DNA of 64,000 nt from Cohnella mopanensis (GCF_022352055.1 NZ_JAKRWM010000004.1:310001-374000); one strand, 5' to 3'. Shown: positions 42,292-50,539, counted from the first letter of the stretch. Notes: generated from the sequence alone by a model not told the origin. Made by a program: numbers and translations.

Positions 42292-43665
42292 GTGAAATCA
42301 ACGAGCAACCCATTCGGTCTGTGGACTTTAGCTTGGCCGATATTCATCGAAGTATTTTTGCAGACGCTGCTCGGAACGGTAGATACGGTCATGGTTAGCC
42401 GGATATCGGATGACGCCGTGGCGGTCGTCGGGTTGGCGGGACAATTGTTCGGCGCCTTGACGACCTTGTTCATGACGATCGCCGGAGGAGCCGGAATTCT
42501 GATCGCTCAGAAAATCGGGGCCAGACGCGGTGAAGATGCCCGGACGATCGCGATTATGGGAGTCACGGTAAGCACCCTGATTGGAATAGCGATAAGCGTT
42601 TTGTTATATACCCAGCCTCATGCTTTGGCGAGGATGCTCCATCTATCCGATGATCTGCTTCCGCTATGGAAGGACTATGTTGCCTACTTCGGCGGGGGAA
42701 TGTTTCTATCGGCTATGATCGCAGCGCTCAGCACGGCCATTCGGAATACCGGTAATACGAAAGCGCCGATGTTCATCGGGATCGCCATGAACGTTATCCA
42801 TATCGCCATGAACTACGTGCTGATCTTCGGAATGTTCGGTTTCCCGGAATGGGGTCTCTTCGGTGTAACGGTATCCGGTAACGTCAGCCGTTTATTCGCG
42901 GTAATTCTATTGTTCTACGTGTTCATTCATTCTTTCGAGCGTAAGATTCAGCTTGCCGAGTGGCGTATATTCAATTCCAAGTTATTCAAGGAAATCATCC
43001 GCATCGGTTGGCCGCTCGGGGTCAATATGTCCGGTTGGGTATTCTCGCAGCTTGCGATTTATACTTTTCTCGCCATTTTAGGTGCCCAGGAGCTCGCGGC
43101 AAGGACATACATGAATACGCTGGAATCGTTTTGTTTTATGCTCGGCTATGCTTTTGCTCTTGCGGTTCAAATACAGATAGCCCATTTGTATGGGGCGGCG
43201 AAAACCCGGGAAGCCTACAAAGGTGCCTACAGGGCGCTTTATATTAGCCTTGCCGTCGTTACCGCGAATGCCTTGTTGTTGCTTCTATTAGGGAAGTACC
43301 TGCTGGGGATATTTACGAATGATCCGGTCATCCTTTCTCTAGGACAGTCATTGCTTGTGCTTAATTTGATCCTGCAGCCGGCCAAGGTGCTTAACATGTC
43401 CCTGAATAATGCGCTTAATGCGGTTGGAGACACTCGCTATACGATGGTAACGTCGCTCGTCTCTATGTCGATTATCGCGACTGGCTGCTCTTATTGGCTG
43501 GGAATTCATGCGGGGTGGGGTCTTATCGGCATTTACTGCTGCATGATAACGGATGAATTAGTACGCGGCATTCTTGTCCTTCACAGATGGAGAGGGCAGA
43601 AGTACTTGCGCAAAGGAGAAACGACGCCCTCTCTTCCAAAGGAGACAGCGGCGTTAACCGTCTGA
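42292..43665 (+). CDS. MATE-family multidrug/cation antiporter
   Basis: 457 residues, 12 membrane helices. SNPFGLWTLAWPIFIEVFLQ followed by LLGTVDTVMVSRISDDAVAV is the usual MATE start, with GNTKAPMFIGIAMNVIHIAM typical of helices 5-6 and GVNMSGWVFSQLAIYT at the beginning of the second half. Exports drugs or metabolites in exchange for Na+ or H+. The frame opens at 42226, but GTG 42292 with ATAGGAG eight bases upstream gives the family N-terminus; TATAAT at 42220-42225 could be the -10. Divergent AraC gene upstream. Confidence 0.9.
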   Translation: MKSTSNPFGLWTLAWPIFIEVFLQTLLGTVDTVMVSRISDDAVAVVGLAGQLFGALTTLFMTIAGGAGILIAQKIGARRGEDARTIAIMGVTVSTLIGIAISVLLYTQPHALARMLHLSDDLLPLWKDYVAYFGGGMFLSAMIAALSTAIRNTGNTKAPMFIGIAMNVIHIAMNYVLIFGMFGFPEWGLFGVTVSGNVSRLFAVILLFYVFIHSFERKIQLAEWRIFNSKLFKEIIRIGWPLGVNMSGWVFSQLAIYTFLAILGAQELAARTYMNTLESFCFMLGYAFALAVQIQIAHLYGAAKTREAYKGAYRALYISLAVVTANALLLLLLGKYLLGIFTNDPVILSLGQSLLVLNLILQPAKVLNMSLNNALNAVGDTRYTMVTSLVSMSIIATGCSYWLGIHAGWGLIGIYCCMITDELVRGILVLHRWRGQKYLRKGETTPSLPKETAALTV

Positions 43666-43750
43666 TTGGTTATCCGGAAAGGCAGCTTCATCTAATCTTC
43701 ATCGAACCTTCATGCCATGTTCATGAAAGACGACCATTCCCGTGTTACTA

Positions 43751-43781
43751 TTAATTTATATTTAGATTAAATATAAATTAA
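43751..43781 (+). promoter_or_regulatory. Perfect 14-3-14 inverted repeat upstream of dps
   Basis: TTAATTTATATTTA (43751-43764), GAT, and the exact complement (43768-43781), about 18 bases before the dps start. It is AT-rich like Fur/PerR boxes but does not match the TTATAATNATTATAA PerR consensus closely; operator for an unidentified stress regulator. Confidence 0.75.
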
Positions 43782-43799
43782 AATAATGGAGGAATTCAC

Positions 43800-44255
43800 A
43801 TGATCGCAAATGCAAACACGCTTACGATAAGCGCTGTTCTCAATCAGCAGATTGCCAATTGGAACGTTCTGCATATGAAGCTGCATAACTATCACTGGTA
43901 TGTGAAGGGGCCGCAATTTTTCACGCTGCATGCGAAGTTCGAAGAGCTATATACTGAAGCGGCTACGCACATCGATGTATTAGCCGAGAGACTTCTGGCC
44001 GTCGGGGGCCATCCGGTGGCTACGCACGCGGACAGCCTTCGCTTGGCGACCGTCAAGGAGGCGACTGGAGAAGAAACTCCGGAACAGATGGTGACCGCTC
44101 TCGCGGAGGACTTCTCGTTATTAGTCGGGGAGCTGCGTCAAGGAATTAAGATCGCGGACTCCTGCGACGATGAGGATACGGCGGATTTGCTTCTGGGCAT
44201 TAAGACGGGTTTGGAGAAACAGGTTTGGATGCTCAACGCGTTTGCCGGTAGATAA
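43800..44255 (+). CDS. dps: Dps-family DNA-protecting ferritin-like protein
   Basis: 151 residues. NWNVLHMKLHNYHWYVKGPQ and FFTLHAKFEELYTEAATHID with VLAERLLAVGGHP carry the His, Asp and Glu of the inter-subunit ferroxidase site of Dps. Forms a 12-subunit shell that oxidises iron with hydrogen peroxide and protects DNA under starvation or oxidative stress. ATG 43800 has GGAGG nine bases upstream. A long palindrome precedes it and a terminator follows; the MhqR-type quinone-stress regulon begins right after, so the area is devoted to oxidative/electrophile stress. Confidence 0.93.
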   Translation: MIANANTLTISAVLNQQIANWNVLHMKLHNYHWYVKGPQFFTLHAKFEELYTEAATHIDVLAERLLAVGGHPVATHADSLRLATVKEATGEETPEQMVTALAEDFSLLVGELRQGIKIADSCDDEDTADLLLGIKTGLEKQVWMLNAFAGR

Positions 44256-44275
44256 CCTCGGTTAATGATGTTTGA

Positions 44276-44321
44276 AGCGGATAGGGTGCCTCGATGAATG
44301 AGGGCTCTATCCGCTTTTTTC
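44276..44321 (+). terminator. Terminator of dps
   Basis: AGCGGATAG (44276-44284) pairs with CTATCCGCT (44307-44315), with an inner GGGTGCC/AGGGCTC partial fold, followed by six T. Confidence 0.88.
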
Positions 44322-44334
44322 TTATAGTCGGGGA

Positions 44335-44376
44335 TTGACAATTCATTAAAATTGTATTATCTTAAATTTAAGATAA
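44335..44376 (+). promoter_or_regulatory. mhqR promoter with 20-bp palindromic operator
   Basis: TTGACA (44335-44340), 17-base spacer, TATCTT (44358-44363). The -10 lies within the perfect palindrome TTATCTTAAATTTAAGATAA (44357-44376). The core ATCTTAAATTTAAGAT recurs with two changes at 44920 ahead of the dioxygenase gene. Points to autorepression and common control. Confidence 0.85.
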
Positions 44377-44418
44377 ATGAATTTGAAGGAAAGCAGATGC
44401 GAAAGGAGGAAGAACGAG

Positions 44419-44862
44419 ATGGCGGACAAACGCGATGCCTCGCTGGATCTCTTCATCGCTTTAAGCCGGGCAAGCCAATGGGTGAATGCGCACGCGGATC
44501 GGGATATTAAGAGCTATGGTCTAAACCGCACCGAATTTGGCGTTCTCGAGCTGTTATACCATAAGGGGTCTCAACCGTTGCAGCAGATCGGCGGCAAGGT
44601 GCTTATGAGTAGCGGCAACATTACGTACGTCGTGGATAAGCTCGAACAGAAAGGCTTCGTACAACGCAGAGCTTGCACGGAGGATCGGCGAACGGTCTAC
44701 GCGGAAATCACCGAGTCAGGCAAAGGGTTGCTCGACGAAGTGTTCCCCCTCCATACCGAGATCATCCATAAAGCGGTGAACGGTTTGACCGACGAGGAGA
44801 AGAAAGTCGCGCACGAGCTTCTCAAGAAGCTAGGTAAATATGCGGAAGAAGATTTCAAGTAG
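44419..44862 (+). CDS. mhqR: MarR-family regulator, MhqR-like (quinone/electrophile sensing)
   Basis: 147 residues. LSRASQWVNAHADRDIKSYG, LNRTEFGVLELLYHKGSQPL and QQIGGKVLMSSGNITYVVDK follow B. subtilis MhqR closely, as does the C-terminal KKLGKYAEE. MhqR represses ring-cleaving dioxygenases and esterases and is released by hydroquinones and catechols. ATG 44419 is preferred over the longer frame (44377) because AAAGGAGG lies ten bases upstream. Next are a dioxygenase-like protein, a carboxylesterase and a flavin reductase, matching known MhqR targets. Its operator covers its own -10. Confidence 0.88.
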   Translation: MADKRDASLDLFIALSRASQWVNAHADRDIKSYGLNRTEFGVLELLYHKGSQPLQQIGGKVLMSSGNITYVVDKLEQKGFVQRRACTEDRRTVYAEITESGKGLLDEVFPLHTEIIHKAVNGLTDEEKKVAHELLKKLGKYAEEDFK

Positions 44863-44919
44863 CGAGTTGCGACAGCATGGATCTATGGCCCGGTTGCAAC
44901 CGCTCCTTTTATCCCATAT

Positions 44920-44935
44920 ATCTCAAATTAAAGAT
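44920..44935 (+). promoter_or_regulatory. Second MhqR-type operator, ahead of the dioxygenase operon
   Basis: ATCTCAAATTAAAGAT shares 14 of 16 bases with the core of the perfect palindrome at 44359-44374, and its ends ATCT/AGAT are complementary. It lies 53 bases before ATG 44988. B. subtilis MhqR sites are likewise ATCT...AGAT palindromes. Confidence 0.7.
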
Positions 44936-44987
44936 TCTTAATTTTTAGCAATTAAAATAGAGCCTTAGCGGCAAGGAGAAGATCAAA

Positions 44988-45938
44988 ATGAGACAACAAA
45001 CAACGGGAATTCACCATGTTACAGCTTTCGTAAGGCATGCGCAGGCTACCGTAGATTTCTATTCGGGTGTATTGGGCTTACGGTTAGTGAAAAAGACGAT
45101 CAATTTCGACGCTCCGGAAGTGTACCATCTCTATTTCGGCAATGAAGCGGGGAGCCCGGGAACGGCCATTACTTTTTTCCCGTGGCCGACATCGCGCCAA
45201 GGTAGAATCGGGGGCGGACAAGTGGGAATCACGAGCTATGTCGTTCCTATGGGGAGTCTTGATTTCTGGAAATCGCGGTTTGAGAAATTCGGAATCGCGA
45301 TGACGTTGACGCGCAGATTCGGGGAAGAGCTTGTACAGATCGAAGACCCGGACGGCCTAAGGATCGAGATCGTGGAACGCGAACAAGGAGCCGCGAGCAA
45401 GTGGGCGTTCGGTGGGGTGCCGGCGGACAAAGCGATCAAAGGCTTCGGCGGCGCAGTGTTGTTCAGTACGGCCCCGGCGCGTACCGCTGCCGTGTTGGAG
45501 CAGGTGATGGGTCTAGTGAAAATTTCCGAGGAAGGCGACTTTGTCCGGTTCCAAGCGGCGGGAGATTTGGGCAATCTAATCGACGTGAACGTGGCGCCGA
45601 TGTCGCCGGGAACAGGCGGAGCCGGTACAGTTCACCATATTGCATGGCGGGCGCAAGACGACGAGGATCATGCTCGTTGGAGAAGTCTAGTAGACGAGAG
45701 CGGCTTTCGTCCAACGCCATTCATCGATCGGCAATATTTCAATGCGATCTACTTCCGGGAAGAAGGCGGAATATTGTTCGAGATTGCGACAGATCCTCCG
45801 GGATTCTCTCGGGATGAGCCTGCGGAGACGATGGGTAACAAGCTGATGTTGCCGGAATGGTTGGAAGCGCATCGTGCGGAGATCGAAGAGGGGCTGCCGC
45901 CTATTCAAGTGCGAGTATTGGAGGCCGATCAACAATGA
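44988..45938 (+). CDS. Ring-cleaving dioxygenase-like VOC protein (MhqO/MhqE family)
   Basis: 316 residues with two vicinal-oxygen-chelate modules, each about 130 residues: TTGIHHVTAFVRHAQATVDF and YSGVLGLRLVKKTINFDAPE at the start, and GTVHHIAWRAQDDEDHARW in the second half. His8-type, His217-type and Glu (GGILFEIATDPPGF) metal ligands are present. In B. subtilis MhqO and MhqE detoxify hydroquinones under MhqR control. RBS AAGGAGA. It overlaps the next gene by four bases; an MhqR-type operator lies upstream. Confidence 0.9.
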   Translation: MRQQTTGIHHVTAFVRHAQATVDFYSGVLGLRLVKKTINFDAPEVYHLYFGNEAGSPGTAITFFPWPTSRQGRIGGGQVGITSYVVPMGSLDFWKSRFEKFGIAMTLTRRFGEELVQIEDPDGLRIEIVEREQGAASKWAFGGVPADKAIKGFGGAVLFSTAPARTAAVLEQVMGLVKISEEGDFVRFQAAGDLGNLIDVNVAPMSPGTGGAGTVHHIAWRAQDDEDHARWRSLVDESGFRPTPFIDRQYFNAIYFREEGGILFEIATDPPGFSRDEPAETMGNKLMLPEWLEAHRAEIEEGLPPIQVRVLEADQQ

Positions 45939-46552
45939 AGCATATCTATAAGCAAGGGATAGATCCCAAAGCGCCGCTGCTCGTTCTACTGCATGGGACG
46001 GGCGGAACGGAACATGATTTGCTCCAATTGGCCGAGGTCATATCACCCAAATCGTCGGTTCTAAGCGTAAGAGGCAATGTGCTGGAAAATGGAATGCCGC
46101 GTTATTTCCGAAGATTGGCCGAGGGGGTGTTCGATATCGAGGATCTTAAGTTTCGGACAAAGGAGCTATACGACTTCTTGAATCAAGCTTCGGCGGAATA
46201 CGGGTTTGACCGTCATAACCTAGTGGCGGTCGGTTACTCTAACGGCGCTAACATCGCGGGAAGCCTATTGTTTCACTATGAAGGCTCCTTGAAAGGAGCC
46301 GTCCTCCATCATCCTATGGTTCCTATCCGTGATATGAAGCTGCCCGATCTGACGGGGGTTCCCATCTTCATCGGCGCGGGAGCGAACGATCCGATCTGCT
46401 CGCCGGAAGAGACGGAGGAGCTGAACGGGTTGTTGTCCGAGGCCGGAGCCGACGTTACCGTTCATTGGGAGAGATTCGGCCACCGTCTAACCGCTTCCGA
46501 AGTAGATTCGGCGGCGGTATGGTTCGGGACGAAGTTCGAGGTTCAATCATGA
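45935..46552 (+). CDS. mhqD: MhqD-like carboxylesterase/phospholipase (alpha/beta hydrolase)
   Basis: 205 residues. The oxyanion loop LLHGTGGTEHDLLQ and the nucleophile elbow GYSNG (Ser102), Asp152 in GANDP and His183 in RFGHRL form the catalytic triad. Closest known relatives are YkcA-partner MhqD-type esterases that belong to the MhqR regulon. Cytosolic. The frame extends to 45857 inside the upstream gene, but ATG 45935 (ATGA overlap with the dioxygenase stop) is the evident start. It is coupled to the flavin reductase gene by another ATGA overlap. Confidence 0.9.
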   Translation: MKHIYKQGIDPKAPLLVLLHGTGGTEHDLLQLAEVISPKSSVLSVRGNVLENGMPRYFRRLAEGVFDIEDLKFRTKELYDFLNQASAEYGFDRHNLVAVGYSNGANIAGSLLFHYEGSLKGAVLHHPMVPIRDMKLPDLTGVPIFIGAGANDPICSPEETEELNGLLSEAGADVTVHWERFGHRLTASEVDSAAVWFGTKFEVQS

Positions 46553-47160
46553 TGAACATCGATCCTGCAAGCCAGAGCGAGCGGGATAATTATAAGCTGC
46601 TAATAGGGAGCATTATCCCGAGACCGATCGCCTTCGTTACCACATTATCGTCTAAGGGGGTGTTGAATGCGGCCCCGTACAGTTATTTCAATATCGTAAC
46701 CGCGAATCCTCCGATGATCTCGATATCCGTACAGAGGAAGAACGGGGAACGCAAGGACACTTCCAGGAACGCTATCGAGACAGGCGCTTTCGTCGTTCAT
46801 ATTTCGGATGAGTCTTACATCGGGCAAATCAATGAAACGGCTGCCAATCTCCCGCCGGAAGAAAGCGAAATTGCCTTGGCTGGCTTAACTCCGATATCTA
46901 GCGAGAAGATTGCCGTTCCGGGAGTCGCGGAAGCGAAGATTCGCATGGAATGTGTACTGGAACAAGTGATCCCGCTTGGCGGCGATGCGCAGTCGCCGGC
47001 CTGCGATCTGCTGATCGGGCGAATCGTATGCTTTCATATGGATGAGACGTTGTACGAGAACGGCCATATAGACCCCGTTAAGCTCGCGCCGGTCAGCCGG
47101 CTTGCGGGAAACTCTTATGCTAAGCTGGGTGAACTGTTCGCCATAGAGCGGCCTGAATAA
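46549..47160 (+). CDS. Flavin reductase-like FMN-binding protein (YwrF-like)
   Basis: 203 residues. The split-barrel flavin reductase pattern is clear: YKLLIGSIIPRPIAFVTTLS, GVLNAAPYSYFNIVTANPPM and TSRNAIETGAFVVHISDESY. Such proteins bind FMN and reduce it or quinone-like substrates with NAD(P)H, sometimes serving a partner monooxygenase. Third gene of the mhq-like operon, starting inside the esterase stop (ATGATG at 46549; either Met possible). Fits a quinone-detoxifying role, though its exact substrate is unknown. Confidence 0.88.
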   Translation: MMNIDPASQSERDNYKLLIGSIIPRPIAFVTTLSSKGVLNAAPYSYFNIVTANPPMISISVQRKNGERKDTSRNAIETGAFVVHISDESYIGQINETAANLPPEESEIALAGLTPISSEKIAVPGVAEAKIRMECVLEQVIPLGGDAQSPACDLLIGRIVCFHMDETLYENGHIDPVKLAPVSRLAGNSYAKLGELFAIERPE

Positions 47161-47219
47161 AACAACCCGAAAGGATTTCGCCCATGAACGCGTGGCAGAA
47201 TCCTTTCGGGTTGTTTTTT
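47161..47219 (+). terminator. Terminator of the mhq-like operon
   Basis: Perfect 17-base arms AACAACCCGAAAGGATT (47161-47177) and complement (47199-47215), 21-base loop, then T run. Confidence 0.92.
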
Positions 47220-47281
47220 TGCGCCTATTCTGGGTAGTTTATTACGGTGTAAAAAAACATTTCGCCACGGAGGGGACAAAG

Positions 47282-48526
47282 ATGGTTGTCGCCAAACGAC
47301 ATTCGCGGAGCCGTTCCGGCAAATTCGATCGACAGACGCTGCTATTACTTACAGTGAACGGCCTTTTCATTACGGCAAGCGCGTTATCCGGCACTTATTT
47401 CGGCGTTTATATATGGAAAGCCGGCAACAACTTTCTGAATATCGGTTGGTTTACATTGCTCAGTCACCTTTCCATGGCCCTTACGTTCTGGATCGCGGGC
47501 AACGGCGTGAAGGAAGGGAACAAAATGGTTGTGTTGAGGCTTGGGATCGGTTTCTCCGCGGCTTTCTATGCTTCGGTGCTTCTGCTGGGGGGACATGCTT
47601 TATCCTACATAGGTTTGCTTGGAGTGCTGCAAGGCGTAGCCAACGGGTTATTTTGGCTGGCCTTCAATGTCGTATACTTCGAAATTACGGATGCAGACAA
47701 TCGGGACCGCTTTAATGGTTGGGCGGGCGTGGTCGGTTCCGTCGTAGGCATGATCGTTCCTTGGTGCTCCGGCTATCTGATCTCGCGCATGGGGGGAACA
47801 AGCGGATATAGGGCGATATTCATCCTCTCTTTCTGTATCTTCGTGGTCGGCATCGCTGTGAGCTTTTTTCTTCGTAACAGGAATACGGAAGGGCAGTACG
47901 ATTGGAGATGGCCCTACCGCATTTTGCTCAATCTAAATACGGCCTGGCGTCCTGCGTTGGGGGCGCTTGCCAGCCAGGGAATTAGAGAAAGCGTCTTCGG
48001 CGTCATGATCGGGGTTCTCGTCTATGTTCAGACGGGAAGCGAGCTGAAGCTCGGCAACTTTGCGCTGATTACGTCGGTAGTAGGGTTCATCAGCTTCTTC
48101 TCCATAGGAAAATGGCTTAAGCCCGCATGGCGAAATCATGCCATGATGATCGGTGCGATCGCGCTGATCGCGGTAATCGTTCCGCTCTTCTTCGGGATCA
48201 GCTTTACGACATTGCTTATTTTTGGCGTAGGTGCCGCTTTGTTCTTGCCTCTCTATATGCTCCCGATGACCTCGGCGGTGTTCGATCTGATCGGACAAGA
48301 CGAGGATAGCGTTCGGCAGCGAGTGGAGTATGTCGTGGCCAGGGAATTGGCGCTGAATGTGGGAAGGATCGTGGGTATGGCGATTTTCATGGGCACGGTC
48401 TACGTAAGCCGAGAGCCTCTCGTCTTGAACGTTCTGTTGCTGTTCATCGGCTGTTCTCCGCTGTTAAGTTGGATGTTCATGCGGCGTGTGCTGACGTGGG
48501 GCGGTCAGAGGCGGAAGTTGACATGA
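47282..48526 (+). CDS. MFS transporter (YqgE-like)
   Basis: 414 residues, about 11-12 membrane helices. LLTVNGLFITASALSGTYFG and VYIWKAGNNFLNIGWFTLLS begin the membrane part; GLLGVLQGVANGLFWLAFNV and NRDRFNGWAGVVGSVVGMIV follow, as I recall for B. subtilis YqgE-type transporters. Substrate unknown. The frame opens at 47192, inside the preceding terminator; ATG 47282 with GGAGGGG six bases upstream is the clear start. Its stop lies beside the twin-operator promoter of the next operon. Confidence 0.82.
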   Translation: MVVAKRHSRSRSGKFDRQTLLLLTVNGLFITASALSGTYFGVYIWKAGNNFLNIGWFTLLSHLSMALTFWIAGNGVKEGNKMVVLRLGIGFSAAFYASVLLLGGHALSYIGLLGVLQGVANGLFWLAFNVVYFEITDADNRDRFNGWAGVVGSVVGMIVPWCSGYLISRMGGTSGYRAIFILSFCIFVVGIAVSFFLRNRNTEGQYDWRWPYRILLNLNTAWRPALGALASQGIRESVFGVMIGVLVYVQTGSELKLGNFALITSVVGFISFFSIGKWLKPAWRNHAMMIGAIALIAVIVPLFFGISFTTLLIFGVGAALFLPLYMLPMTSAVFDLIGQDEDSVRQRVEYVVARELALNVGRIVGMAIFMGTVYVSREPLVLNVLLLFIGCSPLLSWMFMRRVLTWGGQRRKLT

Positions 48527-48569
48527 AACCAAAAGGTTTCGTATACTTAATGTGAAACCAAAAGGTTTC
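48518..48569 (+). promoter_or_regulatory. Promoter with twin palindromic operators for the SRPBCC/ArsR operon
   Basis: TTGACA (48518-48523), 18-base spacer, TATACT (48542-48547). GAAACCAAAAGGTTTC occurs twice, 48525-48540 inside the spacer and 48554-48569 just after the -10, centres 29 bases apart. The ArsR protein of the operon is the likely binder. Confidence 0.88.
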
Positions 48570-48589
48570 CTATATTAGGAGGTAATCTC

Positions 48590-49015
48590 ATGTCCAATAC
48601 ACTGCCACACCAATTGCCCGACATCCGTCAGACACAGCTGTTCAATGCCCCGATCCAGAAGGTGTGGGCCGCCGTCGCTTCTTCCCAGGGGATTGCTGCC
48701 TGGTTTATGCAGAATGATTTCGAGCCGGTTGTAGGCCACGAATTTCATCTGGATGCAGGGCCCTTCGGGAAGTCGCCGTGCAAAGTGACGATTATTGATC
48801 CACCCAACCGCCTTTCCTTCAATTGGGGCAAGGATTGGACGCTCACGTTCGAGCTGGCCGAGCGGGGAGACCAGACGGAATTCACCCTGATCCACGGTGG
48901 TTGGTCCGCGGAAGGGGCAACGGAATTCGGGGAGCCGCATGAAGTCGTTCGCGATCGCATGAGCCAAGGCTGGGTCGGAATGGTGCAGAAGTTGGGGACT
49001 TATGTCCAAGCTTAA
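48590..49015 (+). CDS. SRPBCC (AHSA1-like) domain protein
   Basis: 141 residues of START/Bet v1-like fold: TQLFNAPIQKVWAAVASSQG, IAAWFMQNDFEPVVGHEFHL and a C-terminal MSQGWVGMVQKLGTYV. Such proteins bind hydrophobic ligands in a deep cavity. It overlaps the following ArsR gene by 14 bases; AHSA1-ArsR pairs are common in Bacillales but ligands are unknown. RBS TTAGGAGGT precedes ATG 48590. The promoter is covered by two palindromes, which suggests ligand-responsive derepression. Confidence 0.88.
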   Translation: MSNTLPHQLPDIRQTQLFNAPIQKVWAAVASSQGIAAWFMQNDFEPVVGHEFHLDAGPFGKSPCKVTIIDPPNRLSFNWGKDWTLTFELAERGDQTEFTLIHGGWSAEGATEFGEPHEVVRDRMSQGWVGMVQKLGTYVQA

Positions 49016-49364
49016 CGCTTCGGTTGCCCCTCAGAAGCATGATGTCTTTCAAGCGATCGCGGATCCGACCCGGCGAGGGCTTCTTAGATTGCTCGTTGAT
49101 CAGGAGATGCCTGTGACCGCGATTAGCAGCCATTTTCCAATGACGCGCACGGCTGTCTCTAAGCACCTGCGTATTTTGTCAGATGCCGGCCTTGTTAAGG
49201 AAAGGAAAGTCGGTAGGGAAACGAGATATCGACTGGACACGGATCCTCTGCAGGAGCTCAAACGTTGGTTGTCGTTCTACGAGCGGTTCTGGGAAAATAA
49301 GCTGGACGCTCTCAAACGGTACGTCGAGTCAGACGAAGAAGATATCCACTTGGCTAATGATTAG
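49002..49364 (+). CDS. ArsR-family transcriptional regulator
   Basis: 120 residues. DVFQAIADPTRRGLLRLLVD, MPVTAISSHFPMTRTAVSKH and LRILSDAGLVKERKVGRETR are the classical winged helix of the SRPBCC-linked ArsR group. No metal-binding Cys are visible. It starts 14 bases before the end of the SRPBCC gene and probably represses the operon by binding the twin palindromes at 48525 and 48554. The 130 bases that follow show no feature beyond the SASP upstream region. Confidence 0.9.
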   Translation: MSKLNASVAPQKHDVFQAIADPTRRGLLRLLVDQEMPVTAISSHFPMTRTAVSKHLRILSDAGLVKERKVGRETRYRLDTDPLQELKRWLSFYERFWENKLDALKRYVESDEEDIHLAND

Positions 49365-49496
49365 TGCATAAAATGTTCGAATAGGGAGTTGAAATATGAC
49401 GTTCCCGCCTTTCGAATATTTCTGCTTTAACCGGGTACGATAGGAGCGAAGCGAGAAGGTACATTCGCGAAGATTCGACCGGAAGCGGGTGCATGG

Positions 49497-49775
49497 ATGA
49501 TGGCAAGAAGAAGGAAGTTGGTCGTGCCGGGTGCCGAAGAAGGAGTGAATGCCTTCAAGGCGGAGGTCATGAGTCGGGAAGGCTATGCCGTTAATCCGGC
49601 AAGGCCCGACGACGTGAAATACGAAGTGGCGGAGGAACTCGGCATCCCGCTGCAACCAGGACGCAACGGCCAGTTGACGACGGAGGAAGCCGGGCAAGTA
49701 GGCGGCACAATCGGAGGCGCGATGGTCCGGGAGATGATCCGGTTGGCGCAGGAGAAGTTGGCCAAGCGGGAATGA
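49497..49775 (+). CDS. Small acid-soluble spore protein, alpha/beta type
   Basis: 92 residues. KLVVPGAEEGVNAFKAEVM at the start, KYEVAEELGIPLQPG with the expected germination-protease cleavage region, and VGGTIGGAMVREMIRLAQE at the end identify an alpha/beta SASP, the DNA-saturating proteins of the spore core. Relative to the 60-70 residue major SASPs it carries about 20 extra residues (REGYAVNPARPDD) after the first helix. ATG 49497 or 49500 is possible. Expected to be expressed from a sigma-G promoter in the forespore. A shared terminator separates it from the convergent MarR gene. Confidence 0.9.
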   Translation: MMARRRKLVVPGAEEGVNAFKAEVMSREGYAVNPARPDDVKYEVAEELGIPLQPGRNGQLTTEEAGQVGGTIGGAMVREMIRLAQEKLAKRE

Positions 49776-49776
49776 C

Positions 49777-49815
49777 AAGAAGCGAAGAGTCGGGATTACC
49801 GGCTCTTCGCTTCTT
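49777..49815. terminator. Bidirectional terminator between SASP and MarR genes
   Basis: 13-base arms AAGAAGCGAAGAG (49777-49789) and exact complement (49803-49815). The arms end in short A/T runs; lies between convergent genes. Confidence 0.8.
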
Positions 49816-49830
49816 TGTCGTTCGGGACAA

Positions 49831-50280
49831 TCACTCTTGTATTTTCGAAGCGATGGACTGCAAGGTGCCCATGCATTTTTTCAATTCAAGCAGATCTTCG
49901 TCTTCCAATGAACCGAGTTTTATCCGAATTCGTTCAGTCAGACTTTTCCGCAACTCCTGACATAACCGCTCTCCGTTAGCCGTGAGCGCGATTCGGACGA
50001 CTCTGCGGTCTTCCGTGCTCGTAGTTCTCTCCGCCAGCTCATGACGTACCAACTTATCGATTAGAGGGGTCATGTTAGGCCGCGAAATACGCAGTTGGTT
50101 ACATAGTTCGGATACGCTCGCACTTCGTAATTCGAACAAGGTTAATAGCACTTCCAGATTCGATCGGGACAATTGAAAAGGGATATTGTCAAGAGAGATA
50201 GAACGGAACAGTTTCTTCTTGATTAAAGGAAGCGAAGTCAAGAAGCACTCAGATACCGTGTCCAATAATTCCGCTCTCAT
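49831..50280 (-). CDS. MarR-family transcriptional regulator
   Basis: About 149 residues. LSRSNLEVLLTLFELRSASV and SELCNQLRISRPNMTPLIDK with the wing LAERTTSTEDRRVVRIALT are typical MarR. ATG 50280 is taken because AGGGGGTG lies seven bases upstream; GTG 50289 overlaps this site. No operon partner; the neighbouring divergent gene (50540) is an LTA-synthase-like protein 260 bases away. The gap between has AT-rich promoter-like sequence but no clear operator. Confidence 0.86.
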   Translation of the reverse strand: MRAELLDTVSECFLTSLPLIKKKLFRSISLDNIPFQLSRSNLEVLLTLFELRSASVSELCNQLRISRPNMTPLIDKLVRHELAERTTSTEDRRVVRIALTANGERLCQELRKSLTERIRIKLGSLEDEDLLELKKCMGTLQSIASKIQE

Positions 50281-50539
50281 TAAGCTCACCCCCTGATATG
50301 TAGGTATGGATTAAATTAAGTATAGCATGGTTGCCGTGCAAAATAGATATTGACTTATAATTGTTATGATTATATAACTAATATATCGAATGGAGCGAAT
50401 GAGTAAAGCTCTTTTTTTGTCCTTTCCGCGAACGAATCGCGGATTGTTTGTCGTTTTTAAGAAAATCTTCAGGAACTTTGGTGCAATTTTTTAGTAGATT
50501 ATTAAGTAGCGTGGCGGTTTGCGGAAAGGGATGAAACGA

